Shown here one piece after another: positions 1-7,228 of a stretch of 8,541 nucleotides of DNA. Made by a program: the position numbers and the translations under genes. Every line of letters starts with the position of its first letter. Positions within the stretch are counted from its first letter, which is position 1. The stretch is from Pseudobdellovibrionaceae bacterium (lineage in GTDB: Bacteria; Bdellovibrionota; Bdellovibrionia; Bdellovibrionales; Bdellovibrionaceae). Below the pieces are notes generated by a model, which saw nothing but the letters and a program-made list of their open reading frames with translations, did no database searches and was not told where the DNA came from. The stretch spans positions 1 through 8,541 of the forward strand of contig CANCBY010000097.1 in assembly GCA_947374445.1 (NCBI GenBank), read 5' to 3'.

Positions 1-40
1 TTTTCCACGAACTAAACGCCCTATCGGAGGAAGGAAGCCA

Positions 41-238
41 ATGGCTTATAAACAGAAGACGCACTCTGGTGCGAAAAAACGCTTTCAAGTACTTGCAAGC
101 GGCAAAGTAAAACGCAAGCAAACACGCCTGCGCCATTTGAACTCTCACATGAAGTCGAAAGTGAAGCGACATCTCGGAGACATGATTTATGTCGACGATG
201 CAAACATGCTTCAAATTCGTCGCTGCTTAAATTTCTAA
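41..238 (+). CDS. rpmI: 50S ribosomal protein L35
   Basis: This gene encodes a 65-residue basic protein of the large ribosomal subunit. It has the L35 family hallmarks: an N-terminal KQKTHSGAKKRF segment (residues 4-15; family form KMKTHRGAAKRF), then a GKVKRKQTRLRHL stretch, and a short C-terminal helix ending RRCLNF. The length matches the usual 64-66 residues. The ATG follows a strong Shine-Dalgarno sequence (GGAGGAAGG, 26-34). L20 follows after 38 nt in the same direction, the normal rpmI-rplT order, so infC probably lies just upstream of the window. The start MAYKQKTH differs from the common MPKMKTH but aligns without gaps. The identification is secure from motif, size and synteny. Confidence 0.97.
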   Translation: MAYKQKTHSGAKKRFQVLASGKVKRKQTRLRHLNSHMKSKVKRHLGDMIYVDDANMLQIRRCLNF

Positions 239-276
239 GCGGCCACTTCATAATAACTTAAAGAGAGGAATATCAA

Positions 277-624
277 ATGCGCGTTAAAGGTGGATTTACC
301 AACAGAAGAAGACATAAAAAAGTTCTTAAAAGAGCAAAAGGCTACTACTCAGCTGGCTCAAGAGCTTTCATCCACGCGGCGGAAAAAAACGACCGTGGTA
401 TGGCTTACGCTTATGCTCACAGAAAAATGAAAAAACGTGAGTTCCGTGCTTTATGGAACCAACGTATCAATGCAGCAGCCCGTGTGAACGGAACAACTTA
501 CTCTCGACTCATTGGCGGCTTGATCAAAGCTGGCGTGACTTTGGATCGTAAGTCTTTGGCTGATTTGGCGATTTCAGATGCGGCAGCTTTTACTGCTCTC
601 TGCAAGCACGCAATCACTGCTTAA
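277..624 (+). CDS. rplT: 50S ribosomal protein L20
   Basis: This gene encodes a 115-residue protein that binds 23S rRNA early in assembly of the large subunit. The basic N-terminal arm (residues 1-60) contains RRRHKKVLKRAKGYY and the conserved R-x-A-F segment. The globular C-terminal part carries the typical WNQRINAAARVNGTTYSRLIGGL block (about residues 60-82) and GVTLDRKSLADLA (about 86-98). Length and motifs match the family without gaps. A good Shine-Dalgarno sequence (AGAGAGG, 262-268) lies before the ATG. In many bacteria L20 represses its own operon through an mRNA site in the operon leader; that leader is not in this window. A hairpin follows the stop codon and separates this gene from the mevalonate genes. 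Confidence 0.98.
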   Translation: MRVKGGFTNRRRHKKVLKRAKGYYSAGSRAFIHAAEKNDRGMAYAYAHRKMKKREFRALWNQRINAAARVNGTTYSRLIGGLIKAGVTLDRKSLADLAISDAAAFTALCKHAITA

Positions 625-642
625 TTTCAATCAGATAGGATT

Positions 643-668
643 TCGTGCAGGTCTTCGCTCCTGCACGA
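643..668 (+). terminator. Hairpin after rplT, possible weak terminator or attenuator
   Basis: A perfect 9-bp inverted repeat (TCGTGCAGG at 643-651, CCTGCACGA at 660-668) encloses an 8-nt loop. It is followed by GTGTCTTTAT, a poor U-tract. It lies 19 nt after the rplT stop. The 3' arm ends 10 nt before the fni ATG, so the structure could also limit ribosome access to that start. Only about 54 nt separate the two genes and no clear promoter is visible there, so partial read-through from the ribosomal operon into the mevalonate genes is plausible. The stem is certain from the sequence; its role is inferred. Confidence 0.55.
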
Positions 669-678
669 GTGTCTTTAT

Positions 679-1788
679 ATGAAGAACGAAAATCCAATTC
701 AATTCGAGTCTCGAAAACAAGATCATGTTCGAATTGCAATGGACCCAAAGACTCAATCGTCTTCATTCTCAAAACTCGATCGGATCAATCTGATTCACGA
801 GGCTCTTCCAGAAATAAATTTTCAAGACGTTACGATTGCAACTAAACCTTTTGGGGTTCCGTTGAAGTCACCACTTTTTATTAGTTCAATGACAGCAGGT
901 CATCAGCAAGGCCGCGAGATCAACCTCAGATTAGCCGAGTCCGCTCAGGCTCAAGGCTGGATGATGGGCGTTGGGTCTCAGCGCAAAGAGTTGAGTGAAG
1001 GTTCCGCGGGCCAAGAGGCCGCGGCCGAATGGAAGCTCATTCGCAAAACTGCGCCCAAGGCGATTCTTTTCGGAAATCTGGGTCTCAGTCAGTTGATTCA
1101 AACTCCTTTAGATGAGGTCTATCGTTTGATAGATTCCTTAGAGGCCTCTGGTTTTTTCGTTCACACAAACCCGTTGCAAGAAGCCCTTCAGCCTGAAGGC
1201 ACACCTCAATTCAAGGGCGGCTTAAAAGCCTTAAGCGCTTTGGCTGATGGCATTGCTAAAAGGTATCAAATTCCGTTGGTTCTCAAAGAAGTGGGCTGTG
1301 GCTTTTCAGCTGCAACTCTGCAAAAGTTGCAGAGTCTAGGCCTTGCGGCCGTAGATGTGAGTGGGCTTGGCGGCACTCATTGGGGCCGTGTTGAGACGGA
1401 GCGAATGCCAGTGGGTGAACTAAAGAATACAGGTCAAACTTATTCAAATTGGGGCATCTCCACCGTAGACTCTTTGTTGTTTGCACGAGAGCTCAAAAGT
1501 CAAAATCTTGTCACTTATCAGATTTGGGCTTCGGGTGGAGTTCGCAGTGGACTCGATGCTGCTAAACTCATAGCCTTAGGCAGTGAAATGGTGGGGCTTG
1601 CTCAGCCATTACTACAGGCTGTTTTGACAGAGATGCGGACACAAAAATCAGCTTTGATTCCGCTCATGCAAAGACTTGAGCAGGAACTAAAGATAGCACT
1701 TTTTTGCACTGGTTGCGAGAGCCTTGAAGTTCTTCGGCAGCGAGGTCAAAGCGACTCTAGAGAAAAAGGAATTTGGACGTATGAGTGA
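679..1788 (+). CDS. fni: Type 2 isopentenyl-diphosphate delta-isomerase (FMN-dependent)
   Basis: The 369-residue product interconverts IPP and DMAPP in the cytoplasm using reduced FMN and Mg2+. It is a TIM-barrel flavoprotein unrelated to the type 1 Idi enzyme. Visible family motifs are SRKQDH (residues 11-16), SSMTAGH (69-75), GVGSQR (97-102), GNLG (132-135), HTNPLQE with QPEG (162-174, the substrate and metal region), LKEVG (202-206), DVSGLGGTHW (226-235), NWGIST (257-262) and ASGGVRSGLDAAKLIALG (284-301). The family usually has PEGD; here it is PEGT. The start at 679 is preferred over an in-frame ATG at 739 because the later start would remove the conserved RKxDH motif. There is no good Shine-Dalgarno sequence, only a GAG at 667-669 at the edge of the preceding hairpin. 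The 3' end overlaps mvaA by 8 nt. The C-terminal tail beyond about residue 350 is not conserved. Confidence 0.96.
   Translation: MKNENPIQFESRKQDHVRIAMDPKTQSSSFSKLDRINLIHEALPEINFQDVTIATKPFGVPLKSPLFISSMTAGHQQGREINLRLAESAQAQGWMMGVGSQRKELSEGSAGQEAAAEWKLIRKTAPKAILFGNLGLSQLIQTPLDEVYRLIDSLEASGFFVHTNPLQEALQPEGTPQFKGGLKALSALADGIAKRYQIPLVLKEVGCGFSAATLQKLQSLGLAAVDVSGLGGTHWGRVETERMPVGELKNTGQTYSNWGISTVDSLLFARELKSQNLVTYQIWASGGVRSGLDAAKLIALGSEMVGLAQPLLQAVLTEMRTQKSALIPLMQRLEQELKIALFCTGCESLEVLRQRGQSDSREKGIWTYE
1766..1770 (+). promoter_or_regulatory. Ribosome binding site that sets the mvaA start
   Basis: AAGGA lies 10 nt before the ATG at 1781, inside the end of fni. It supports 1781 rather than an upstream in-frame ATG at 1724 as the start of HMG-CoA reductase. 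Confidence 0.6.
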
Positions 1789-3139
1789 CGTAAAAAATGG
1801 TTCAAAACTAAAAGACATTTCTAAAAATCTCACTGAATTTTTTCAGGGCTTTTCAAAACTCACTCGTGATCAGCGCCTGCAGGTGCTTGAACAAGCTGGA
1901 GCTTTAGATTCGGCTGATGGGTTGTTCTTAAAAAATGGTGGTTTGCAAGGGACTGCTTTGGGTGAAAAATTTGTTGAGAACGTGATCGGTTATTTTCAGT
2001 TGCCTCTCGGCGTGGCCACTAATTTTCGTATTGATGGCAAAGACTATATGATCCCAATGGCTGTCGAAGAGACTTCGATAGTTGCAGCAGCAAGTAAAAC
2101 TGCAAAGTGGATCCGCGAAAGTGGCAGCATCGAGACCCGCACGATCGGCGACGATATCATCGGGCAGATTCAGCTCGCTAAAGTTCAAGACACTAAAAAA
2201 TTCACTGAATTAATTTTGGCTAAAAAGGCCGAGTTCATCCATTTGGCCAACGATGAAGTGGCTTTCGGTCTTGTCCGTCGCGGTGGTGGAGTCACCGATA
2301 TACAGGTGCGGATTTTGCCACGGACAGAGACTCAAACTTCCATCGAGGCTTCTGAGCAGATGATTGTTCTGCATGTCCATATGAATGCGGTGGATGCCAT
2401 GGGTGCAAACATCGTCAATCAAGTTTGTGAATTTCTCAAGCAGCCTATCGAAGAGCTCACGGGTGAAAAAGTCACCATGTGCATACTTTCGAATTTGACG
2501 GACACTAAACTGACTGAAGCTAAGGTTACACTCGAAAAAATTGATCCTGAACTGGCAGAAAAAATCGAAGAGGCTTCACTTTTTGCTAAGATGGACCCAT
2601 ACCGAGCAGCCACCAACAATAAAGGTGTGCTCAACGGAATGGACCCGATCTTGATCGCGACAGGCAACGACTGGCGTGCGGTCGAAGCCGGAGTTCATGC
2701 GTATGCTTGCCGATCAGGACAGTACCGTTCGATCACCGAGTGGAAGCGGGACGGAAGACATCTTGTCGGCACTCTGCAAGCTCCGGTGATTGTGGGCACT
2801 GTGGGTGGTGTGACAACTTTGCATCCGACGGCCAAGCTTTGCATGAAAATGTTGGGTGTTGAATCGGCCAATGAACTTTCGCGATTGGTGGCGGCCGTGG
2901 GCTTGGTGCAAAATTTAGGAGCCCTCCGCGCATTGACGACTGTGGGTATTATCGAAGGCCATATGAAGCTTCATATTAAAAACCTCACTTTGGGAGCTGG
3001 TGCGAGCGAAAAAGAACTTCCGTTTGTGCAAAAAAAACTCGAAGAAATTTTGGCTTTGAAAAAACGAATTTCTCTCAGCAATGCGATCGATGTTCTAAAG
3101 GATCTTCGCGCGCAAGCTTCAAACTCTCATCTGAATTGA
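1781..3139 (+). CDS. mvaA: Hydroxymethylglutaryl-CoA reductase, class II type
   Basis: The 452-residue soluble enzyme reduces HMG-CoA to mevalonate, the committed step of the pathway, using NAD(P)H. Class II features are visible: no membrane segments, FSKLTRDQRL near the N-terminus (24-33), ENVIGYFQLPLGVA (66-79), VEETSIVAAAS with the catalytic Glu (E96 or E97), RRGGG (166-170), the nucleotide-binding DAMGAN (205-210), NNKG with the catalytic Lys (K281), ATGNDWRAVEAGVHAYA with the catalytic Asp (D297), and the general-acid His in EGHM (H394). A longer reading from ATG 1724 would add 19 residues encoded inside fni. The ATG at 1781 has a Shine-Dalgarno sequence and overlaps the fni stop by 8 nt, suggesting translational coupling. 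Cofactor preference cannot be settled from sequence alone; many class II enzymes use NADH. Confidence 0.97.
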   Translation: MSDVKNGSKLKDISKNLTEFFQGFSKLTRDQRLQVLEQAGALDSADGLFLKNGGLQGTALGEKFVENVIGYFQLPLGVATNFRIDGKDYMIPMAVEETSIVAAASKTAKWIRESGSIETRTIGDDIIGQIQLAKVQDTKKFTELILAKKAEFIHLANDEVAFGLVRRGGGVTDIQVRILPRTETQTSIEASEQMIVLHVHMNAVDAMGANIVNQVCEFLKQPIEELTGEKVTMCILSNLTDTKLTEAKVTLEKIDPELAEKIEEASLFAKMDPYRAATNNKGVLNGMDPILIATGNDWRAVEAGVHAYACRSGQYRSITEWKRDGRHLVGTLQAPVIVGTVGGVTTLHPTAKLCMKMLGVESANELSRLVAAVGLVQNLGALRALTTVGIIEGHMKLHIKNLTLGAGASEKELPFVQKKLEEILALKKRISLSNAIDVLKDLRAQASNSHLN

Positions 3140-3158
3140 TTAAGGTCAGGTCAAGGTC

Positions 3159-4082
3159 ATGCGCTCAGTTCAACTCACTATTCCAGGAAAGACTTTTTTA
3201 GCGGGTGAGTATCTGGCATTAAAGGGGCTTGGTGCCTTGGTTCTGGCAACGAAGCCTCGCTTTGAAGTTTTGATTCATGAGAACGAAACCGAAGACCCCA
3301 GCGAAAAAAATCCGTTTCATACTGATTCTCCGGCCGGACTTTTTTGGCAAGAGCAATCATCATTTTTTAAAAAGTACTCTGTTCAATTAAAGACTTTTAG
3401 TGGCCTTGGTGGCTGGGGGGCTTCAACCGCAGAGTTTATTGCTTTGCAAGGACTTTGGCAGCTCAAAGACTCTTTGTGGATTGAAGAAGAGCGGTTTTTT
3501 GACCTGCATAAAATGCTCTTAGATTACCGCCGCCTGGCTGGCGGTAAAACAAAAGAGGCGGGTTTTCCACCGAGCGGAGCAGACCTCGTTGGGCAAGTTC
3601 GTGGTGGACTTACATTTTTTGAAGGCCAAAACGGAAAAATTCAAACCTTCGCCTGGCCTTTTGCAAATTTAAAAATGAAGTTGATCGCGACGGGTAAAAA
3701 GCTTCCCACCCATGAACATTTGGCAAAACTCAAAGATTTTTCGACCGACGAGTTGGCTTGGGCTCTTGAGAAGTGTCATTTGGGTCTAAAGACTGTGGAT
3801 GAAAGCTTATTCGTAAGTGGGATTCTGCAAGCGGCCTTAGGTCTTGCAAGTCTTGGATTTGTTGCGCCTGAAACACAAAAATTATTAGCTCAGTTCGACA
3901 AATTATCTGGTGTTGTTGCGAGCAAAGGTTGTGGCGCTCTTGGCGCCGACGTTATTGCAATTTTATTTCGAGAACCTCAATGTGGCTTGGCGATTGAGGC
4001 TAAGGCCTCTGAGCTGGGGCTTCGAATTGTAGCCACGGAAGCTTCGATAGCTGATGGGCTGAGCGTTCAAAATATTTTTTAA
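3159..4082 (+). CDS. mvaK2: Probable phosphomevalonate kinase (GHMP kinase family)
   Basis: This 307-residue GHMP-family kinase probably phosphorylates 5-phosphomevalonate to the diphosphate using ATP. Motif 1 is PGKTFLAGEYLALKG (residues 9-23); GEY is typical of phosphomevalonate kinases, whereas mevalonate kinases have GEH. The phosphate-binding loop is GWGASTAEF (85-93) in place of the usual GLGSSAA, with Ser89 kept. PSGADLVGQVRGGLTFF (138-154) matches the P-SG-D-----GG region with the putative catalytic Asp142. Motif 3 is ASKGCGALGADVIAIL (254-269), a divergent form of the SSGAGGGD-GIAL loop. The substrate is also assigned by elimination, because the other two GHMP proteins of the operon are clear mevalonate kinase and decarboxylase. 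It begins 19 nt after mvaA. The segment before the ATG contains a repeated AGGTCA, so the exact ribosome site is unclear. Confidence 0.8.
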   Translation: MRSVQLTIPGKTFLAGEYLALKGLGALVLATKPRFEVLIHENETEDPSEKNPFHTDSPAGLFWQEQSSFFKKYSVQLKTFSGLGGWGASTAEFIALQGLWQLKDSLWIEEERFFDLHKMLLDYRRLAGGKTKEAGFPPSGADLVGQVRGGLTFFEGQNGKIQTFAWPFANLKMKLIATGKKLPTHEHLAKLKDFSTDELAWALEKCHLGLKTVDESLFVSGILQAALGLASLGFVAPETQKLLAQFDKLSGVVASKGCGALGADVIAILFREPQCGLAIEAKASELGLRIVATEASIADGLSVQNIF

Positions 4083-4090
4083 ACAGAATT

Positions 4091-4096
4091 TAGGAG
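4091..4096 (+). promoter_or_regulatory. Ribosome binding site for diphosphomevalonate decarboxylase
   Basis: TAGGAG lies 8 nt before the ATG at 4105, in the 22-nt gap after the phosphomevalonate kinase stop. It is the clearest Shine-Dalgarno sequence in the second half of the operon and fixes this start. Confidence 0.65.
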
Positions 4097-4104
4097 AAGT
4101 CTAC

Positions 4105-5106
4105 ATGACAGAAACTTCATCGATTATAGCATCAGCGCCATCAAATATTGCGTTGATCAAGTACATGGGTAAGCTCGAAGGCGGTGGAAATCGTCCTACA
4201 AATAGTTCCATTTCATGGACCCTAGATCATTTAAAAACGTTTGTTAAAATCACTCCGATTGATTTAGGGCTTGGTGATGTCGTCAATAGAGATTCAGATG
4301 AGTGGCGCCCGTTGGAGGGGAATAACTTCTCAGAGATTCGGCTTTCTGAAAAATCAAAGCAAAAATTTTTGGCGCATTTTGCAATGCTTAAAAATGAGTT
4401 TAAATTAAATGGCAGTTATCTCATCGAGAGTGCTAATAATTTTCCTTCGGACTGCGGTCTTGCAAGCTCCGCTTCTAGTTTTGCCGCCTTGACTCGTGCA
4501 GCTCATGATCTGGCTTTGAGCTTGGGCACAATGCAAGAGCCTTTGCGTTTTGATGAGTTGGGGCAGCTCTCGCGAAAAGGTTCGGGCTCTTCGGCGAGAT
4601 CTTTTTTTAGTCCTTGGGCCCTCTGGTCGTCGGAGGGGATTCGTCCTTTGGATTTTGATTTGGGGCCTCTTCATCATCAGGTTTTTGTTGTTGAGAGCGG
4701 CAAAAAAGCTGTTTCTTCATCTGAGGCTCATCAGCGAGTTTTGACTTCAGAATTATTTCATGGACGCTCGGAGCGAGCAGAAAAGCGTCTTGCGAGTTTG
4801 ATGGCGGCATTCCGGTCGCACGACTGGGCGGGAGCTTATGAGATTTGCTGGGCTGAATTTTGGGATATGCATGCTCTCTTTGAGACCAGCAAGCCAGCCT
4901 TTGGTTACATGGAGCCAAAGACACTTGAGGTTCTAAAGGTCCTTCGCAAAGTTTGGATTGATACAGGTGATGGTCCTATTGTCACCATGGATGCTGGAGC
5001 GAATGTGCATGCACTTTACCGCGACAATCAAAAAGCTTTAGCGCTAAAGTTGCGTGATCAGCTCAGGAGCCAGGCTCTGGTTTTGATGTCTGATGACTTA
5101 AAGTGA
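4105..5106 (+). CDS. mvaD: Diphosphomevalonate decarboxylase
   Basis: The 333-residue GHMP-fold enzyme uses ATP to decarboxylate mevalonate 5-diphosphate to IPP. Family motifs appear in order: SAPSNIALIKYMGK (residues 10-23), PTNSSISWTL (31-40), NFPSDCGLASSASSFAAL (112-129, the ATP-binding loop), SRKGSGSSARS (156-166, with Arg165 equivalent to the conserved substrate-binding Arg), SSSEAH (204-209) and TMDAGANVHAL (294-304, with catalytic Asp296). The first motif has Met21 where the best-known enzymes have Trp (KYWGK). All other key residues are present, including Asp and Arg, which argues for a true decarboxylase rather than a mevalonate 3-kinase. Its stop codon overlaps the GTG start of the next gene. 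Confidence 0.95.
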   Translation: MTETSSIIASAPSNIALIKYMGKLEGGGNRPTNSSISWTLDHLKTFVKITPIDLGLGDVVNRDSDEWRPLEGNNFSEIRLSEKSKQKFLAHFAMLKNEFKLNGSYLIESANNFPSDCGLASSASSFAALTRAAHDLALSLGTMQEPLRFDELGQLSRKGSGSSARSFFSPWALWSSEGIRPLDFDLGPLHHQVFVVESGKKAVSSSEAHQRVLTSELFHGRSERAEKRLASLMAAFRSHDWAGAYEICWAEFWDMHALFETSKPAFGYMEPKTLEVLKVLRKVWIDTGDGPIVTMDAGANVHALYRDNQKALALKLRDQLRSQALVLMSDDLK

Positions 5107-6020
5107 ATTTGATGTCGGCAAAGATTCAGTTGATTCCATTTGAAACAATGGCTCCAGGCAAATGGATTTTGGCCGGAGAACACGCGGTTTTGCGCGGATC
5201 ACCGGCGTTGGTGTTCCCATTAAAATCAAAATTTTTATCGATGTCCTTTCAGCCTGGTGGCGATAGCCTTGAGCTTGTTCTGGGCGGAGAGCGTGGCGCA
5301 GAATTTGAGCTTTTGTTTTGGGGGGTTCTAGAGAAGGCTTGTGAAAAAGCGGGCGTTGCTAGATCTGAGCTTAAGGGGCGACTTAAAATAGAAAGCTCTG
5401 TACCGATTGGTTCAGGTCTCGGGGCCTCGGCCTCGCTGTGTGTGGCTTTGACAAAATGGTTTTCAAGCTTTGGCGTGGTTGCGGTTTCTGAGCAATACGA
5501 ATTTGCAAGACAGCTAGAGAATTTGTTTCATGGCGAGAGCAGCGGAGTCGATATCTCGGTTGCGCTTTCAGGTGAGGGCCTTCGCTTTCAGCGCCCGGGT
5601 TTGCGCGAGATTTTTACTTCGAAGTGGGTTCCGAAGTGTTTTATTTCCTATTCGGGTCAGCGCGGAGTTACTTTGGATTGTGTTAACAAAGTCAAAACTT
5701 TACTTCGCGACCAACCTCAGCTCGGGGCTCAGATTGATTTGCAAATGCGAGAAGCCGTAAGCCTCAGTGAAAAAGCTTTGCTCTCCGTGGATTCTAAAAC
5801 AGGACTTCCGCTATTAGTTGAGGCCTTGAGTTTGGCCGAGAGTTGCTTTTCGCAGTGGGGATTGGTCAGCGTGGTTCCGGCTCAGCACATAGCTATGTTG
5901 CGATCTCAAGGAGCTTCGGCGGTTAAGCTCACGGGAAGTGGTGATGGCGGCTTTGTTTTGAGTCTTTGGAGCGGGGAGCCTCCCGCTACACTCAAGGATA
6001 TTTTGATTTCTTGTTTTTGA
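5103..6020 (+). CDS. mvaK1: Mevalonate kinase (GHMP kinase family)
   Basis: The 305-residue enzyme phosphorylates mevalonate to 5-phosphomevalonate. Visible motifs are APGKWILAGEHAVLRGSPAL (residues 17-36), with the GEHAVLxG signature typical of mevalonate kinases, VPIGSGLGASASLCVAL (100-116, the ATP phosphate loop), FHGESSGVDISV (142-153, HGxxSGxD with catalytic Asp150), and KLTGSGDGGFVLSL (275-288, a variant of KLTGAGGGGC). Two starts are possible: GTG at 5103, which overlaps the mvaD TGA in a GTGA arrangement, and ATG at 5112, three codons later. Neither has a strong Shine-Dalgarno sequence, which fits re-initiation by ribosomes finishing mvaD. This is the last gene of the cluster; the next gene converges on it with a 44-nt gap and no clear terminator hairpin. 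Confidence 0.93.
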   Translation: MNLMSAKIQLIPFETMAPGKWILAGEHAVLRGSPALVFPLKSKFLSMSFQPGGDSLELVLGGERGAEFELLFWGVLEKACEKAGVARSELKGRLKIESSVPIGSGLGASASLCVALTKWFSSFGVVAVSEQYEFARQLENLFHGESSGVDISVALSGEGLRFQRPGLREIFTSKWVPKCFISYSGQRGVTLDCVNKVKTLLRDQPQLGAQIDLQMREAVSLSEKALLSVDSKTGLPLLVEALSLAESCFSQWGLVSVVPAQHIAMLRSQGASAVKLTGSGDGGFVLSLWSGEPPATLKDILISCF

Positions 6021-6064
6021 ATTGTTTCCTCGGGGCTAGTTTCCATGTTACTTGGCATTGAAGT

Positions 6065-7192
6065 TCAGGGTAGTCCCAGTTCTTTGCAAAAAGTCGAAAA
6101 GGGCAAGACTCGTCCGGTGCTTTCGGTGCCATAGTCTCGTTGCCCCATGTGTACCTGATAGAGTTGATGGATTCCTAAGCGTCTCCCGTTAGTCGTGAGA
6201 GATTTTGAAAGCGCTCTTTCGCCGGCTTTGCATTCTACGGCAAAGAGTGGCTTATTTTTCTGTAGGACAATGAAGTCAATTTCTTTGCCGGTGACGACAT
6301 CTTTGAAGTATCGAAGTTCGGTTTTTATTCCCTTGGTGTCTTCTTCGAAATGGCAAAATTTTAGTAAATGACTGGCGACTAGGTTTTCAAATTTTGCACC
6401 GATGTCTTCTACATCTGACCAGTCCCAGAGATAAAGTTTTTGTGCTTTTTTAACTGCCTTTATTTTAGCGGGTCCATATGGTAAAATTCGGAAGCAATAA
6501 TAAAGTTGCTCGAGGATTTCTATCCAATGACTTACAGTATTGGGTGAGACCTGCAGGTCCTCTTGCAAACTTTTAATTGAGAGGGCGCTGCCCACGCGAG
6601 GCCCAAGCGATTGGGCGAGGAGCTCAACTAAAGAAATCTCTTTAACTGTTTCTAGATCACGTAAATCTTGAGTGATCACTCGCGAGACTCGCTCTAGTTG
6701 CCAACGAGCATGGTGGGTTTCGCTTTGTTTTGTGAACGGTTCAGGGAATCCTCCAAACTTGAGAAGAGCTTCGAGGTCCTTAGGGTTCGGTGTTTTATTG
6801 AGTTCGGTCAATGAAAAGGGGTGTAGGCGCAAATAATGATAACGACCAACAAGTGAATCTCCACCTTTTCGAAACAGATCCAATCTAGCAGATCCAGTGA
6901 CCAAAAAGTTGAGATCGGGGTAGAATTTATCATAATAGCCCTTAACTAAACTTCGCCATTTTTTAAATTTATGAACTTCGTCGAGGACAATCAGTTTGAG
7001 TGAAGGGTCGAGAAGCTCTTTGAGAAGAATTTTTTTGTCTGAGTCTTTATCCCAGTTCAGGTATTGATTTGAGTTCTTGATAAACTGCTTGGCAAGGGTG
7101 GTTTTGCCAACTTGTCTAGGTCCGCCTAAAAACACCATTTTTTCTGACAGATCACTTTTTACTTGGGTGAAAAGATACCTATTTTTACTCAT
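6065..7192 (-). CDS. AAA+ ATPase with DUF4143-type C-terminal domain (AAA_14/DUF4143 family)
   Basis: The 375-residue protein has a P-loop ATPase half followed by a DUF4143-like half. Walker A is GPRQVGKTT (residues 24-32), Walker B is LKLIVLDEVHK (65-75), and the sensor region is LVTGSARLDLF (98-107). RYHYLRLHPFSLTEL (117-131) and GGFPEPF (147-153) are typical of this family. Residues about 190-240 look like a winged helix (SLQEDLQVSPNTVSHWIEIL). The C-terminal part has KLYLWD (252-257) and then GKEIDFIV with FAVECKAG (302-309 and 317-324), the D-x(n)-E-x-K arrangement of a PD-(D/E)xK nuclease fold (Asp306, Glu320, Lys322). The family's role is poorly known; it is widespread, often in many copies per genome, and suspected of mobile or selfish behaviour. 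No Shine-Dalgarno sequence precedes the ATG. A 72-bp palindromic element starts 15 nt upstream. The gene is intact. Confidence 0.93.
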   Translation of the reverse strand: MSKNRYLFTQVKSDLSEKMVFLGGPRQVGKTTLAKQFIKNSNQYLNWDKDSDKKILLKELLDPSLKLIVLDEVHKFKKWRSLVKGYYDKFYPDLNFLVTGSARLDLFRKGGDSLVGRYHYLRLHPFSLTELNKTPNPKDLEALLKFGGFPEPFTKQSETHHARWQLERVSRVITQDLRDLETVKEISLVELLAQSLGPRVGSALSIKSLQEDLQVSPNTVSHWIEILEQLYYCFRILPYGPAKIKAVKKAQKLYLWDWSDVEDIGAKFENLVASHLLKFCHFEEDTKGIKTELRYFKDVVTGKEIDFIVLQKNKPLFAVECKAGERALSKSLTTNGRRLGIHQLYQVHMGQRDYGTESTGRVLPFSTFCKELGLP

Positions 7193-7198
7193 TTCTAG

Positions 7199-7228
7199 AT
7201 TTTGGCATACATACTAAAATTCAGTCAA
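7199..7228 (-). promoter_or_regulatory. Candidate promoter of the ATPase gene, overlapped by the palindrome
   Basis: On the minus strand TTGACT (7223-7228, five of six matches to the sigma70 -35 consensus) is followed after 18 nt by CAAAAT (7199-7204, four of six matches to -10). Transcription would begin within a few bases of the ATG at 7192, giving a leaderless or nearly leaderless mRNA. This fits the lack of a Shine-Dalgarno sequence. The -35 box sits at the exact centre of the first palindrome, so a protein bound there would block RNA polymerase. This is inferred from consensus matching only. Confidence 0.4.

Noticed and set aside
1..40. A stop codon in one frame (TAA at 13-15) that could be the end of infC
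   Set aside because: Only four codons precede it and they do not show a recognisable IF-3 C-terminus; infC is expected here by synteny only.
21..251. 76-codon open frame on the minus strand
   Set aside because: It is the antisense shadow of rpmI, and the encoded protein has no recognisable features.
1724..1780. Upstream ATG extending HMG-CoA reductase by 19 residues
   Set aside because: It lies within the fni coding region, has no clear ribosome site, and the extension has no family match; ATG 1781 has a Shine-Dalgarno sequence.
5123..5132. ATTCAGTTGA, a 10-nt match to half of the palindrome core
   Set aside because: It is inside the mevalonate kinase coding sequence, lacks the other half of the palindrome, and is likely chance.
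6021..6064. Possible bidirectional terminator between mvaK1 and the ATPase gene
   Set aside because: No inverted repeat of useful length was found; there is only a short direct repeat of GTTTCC.
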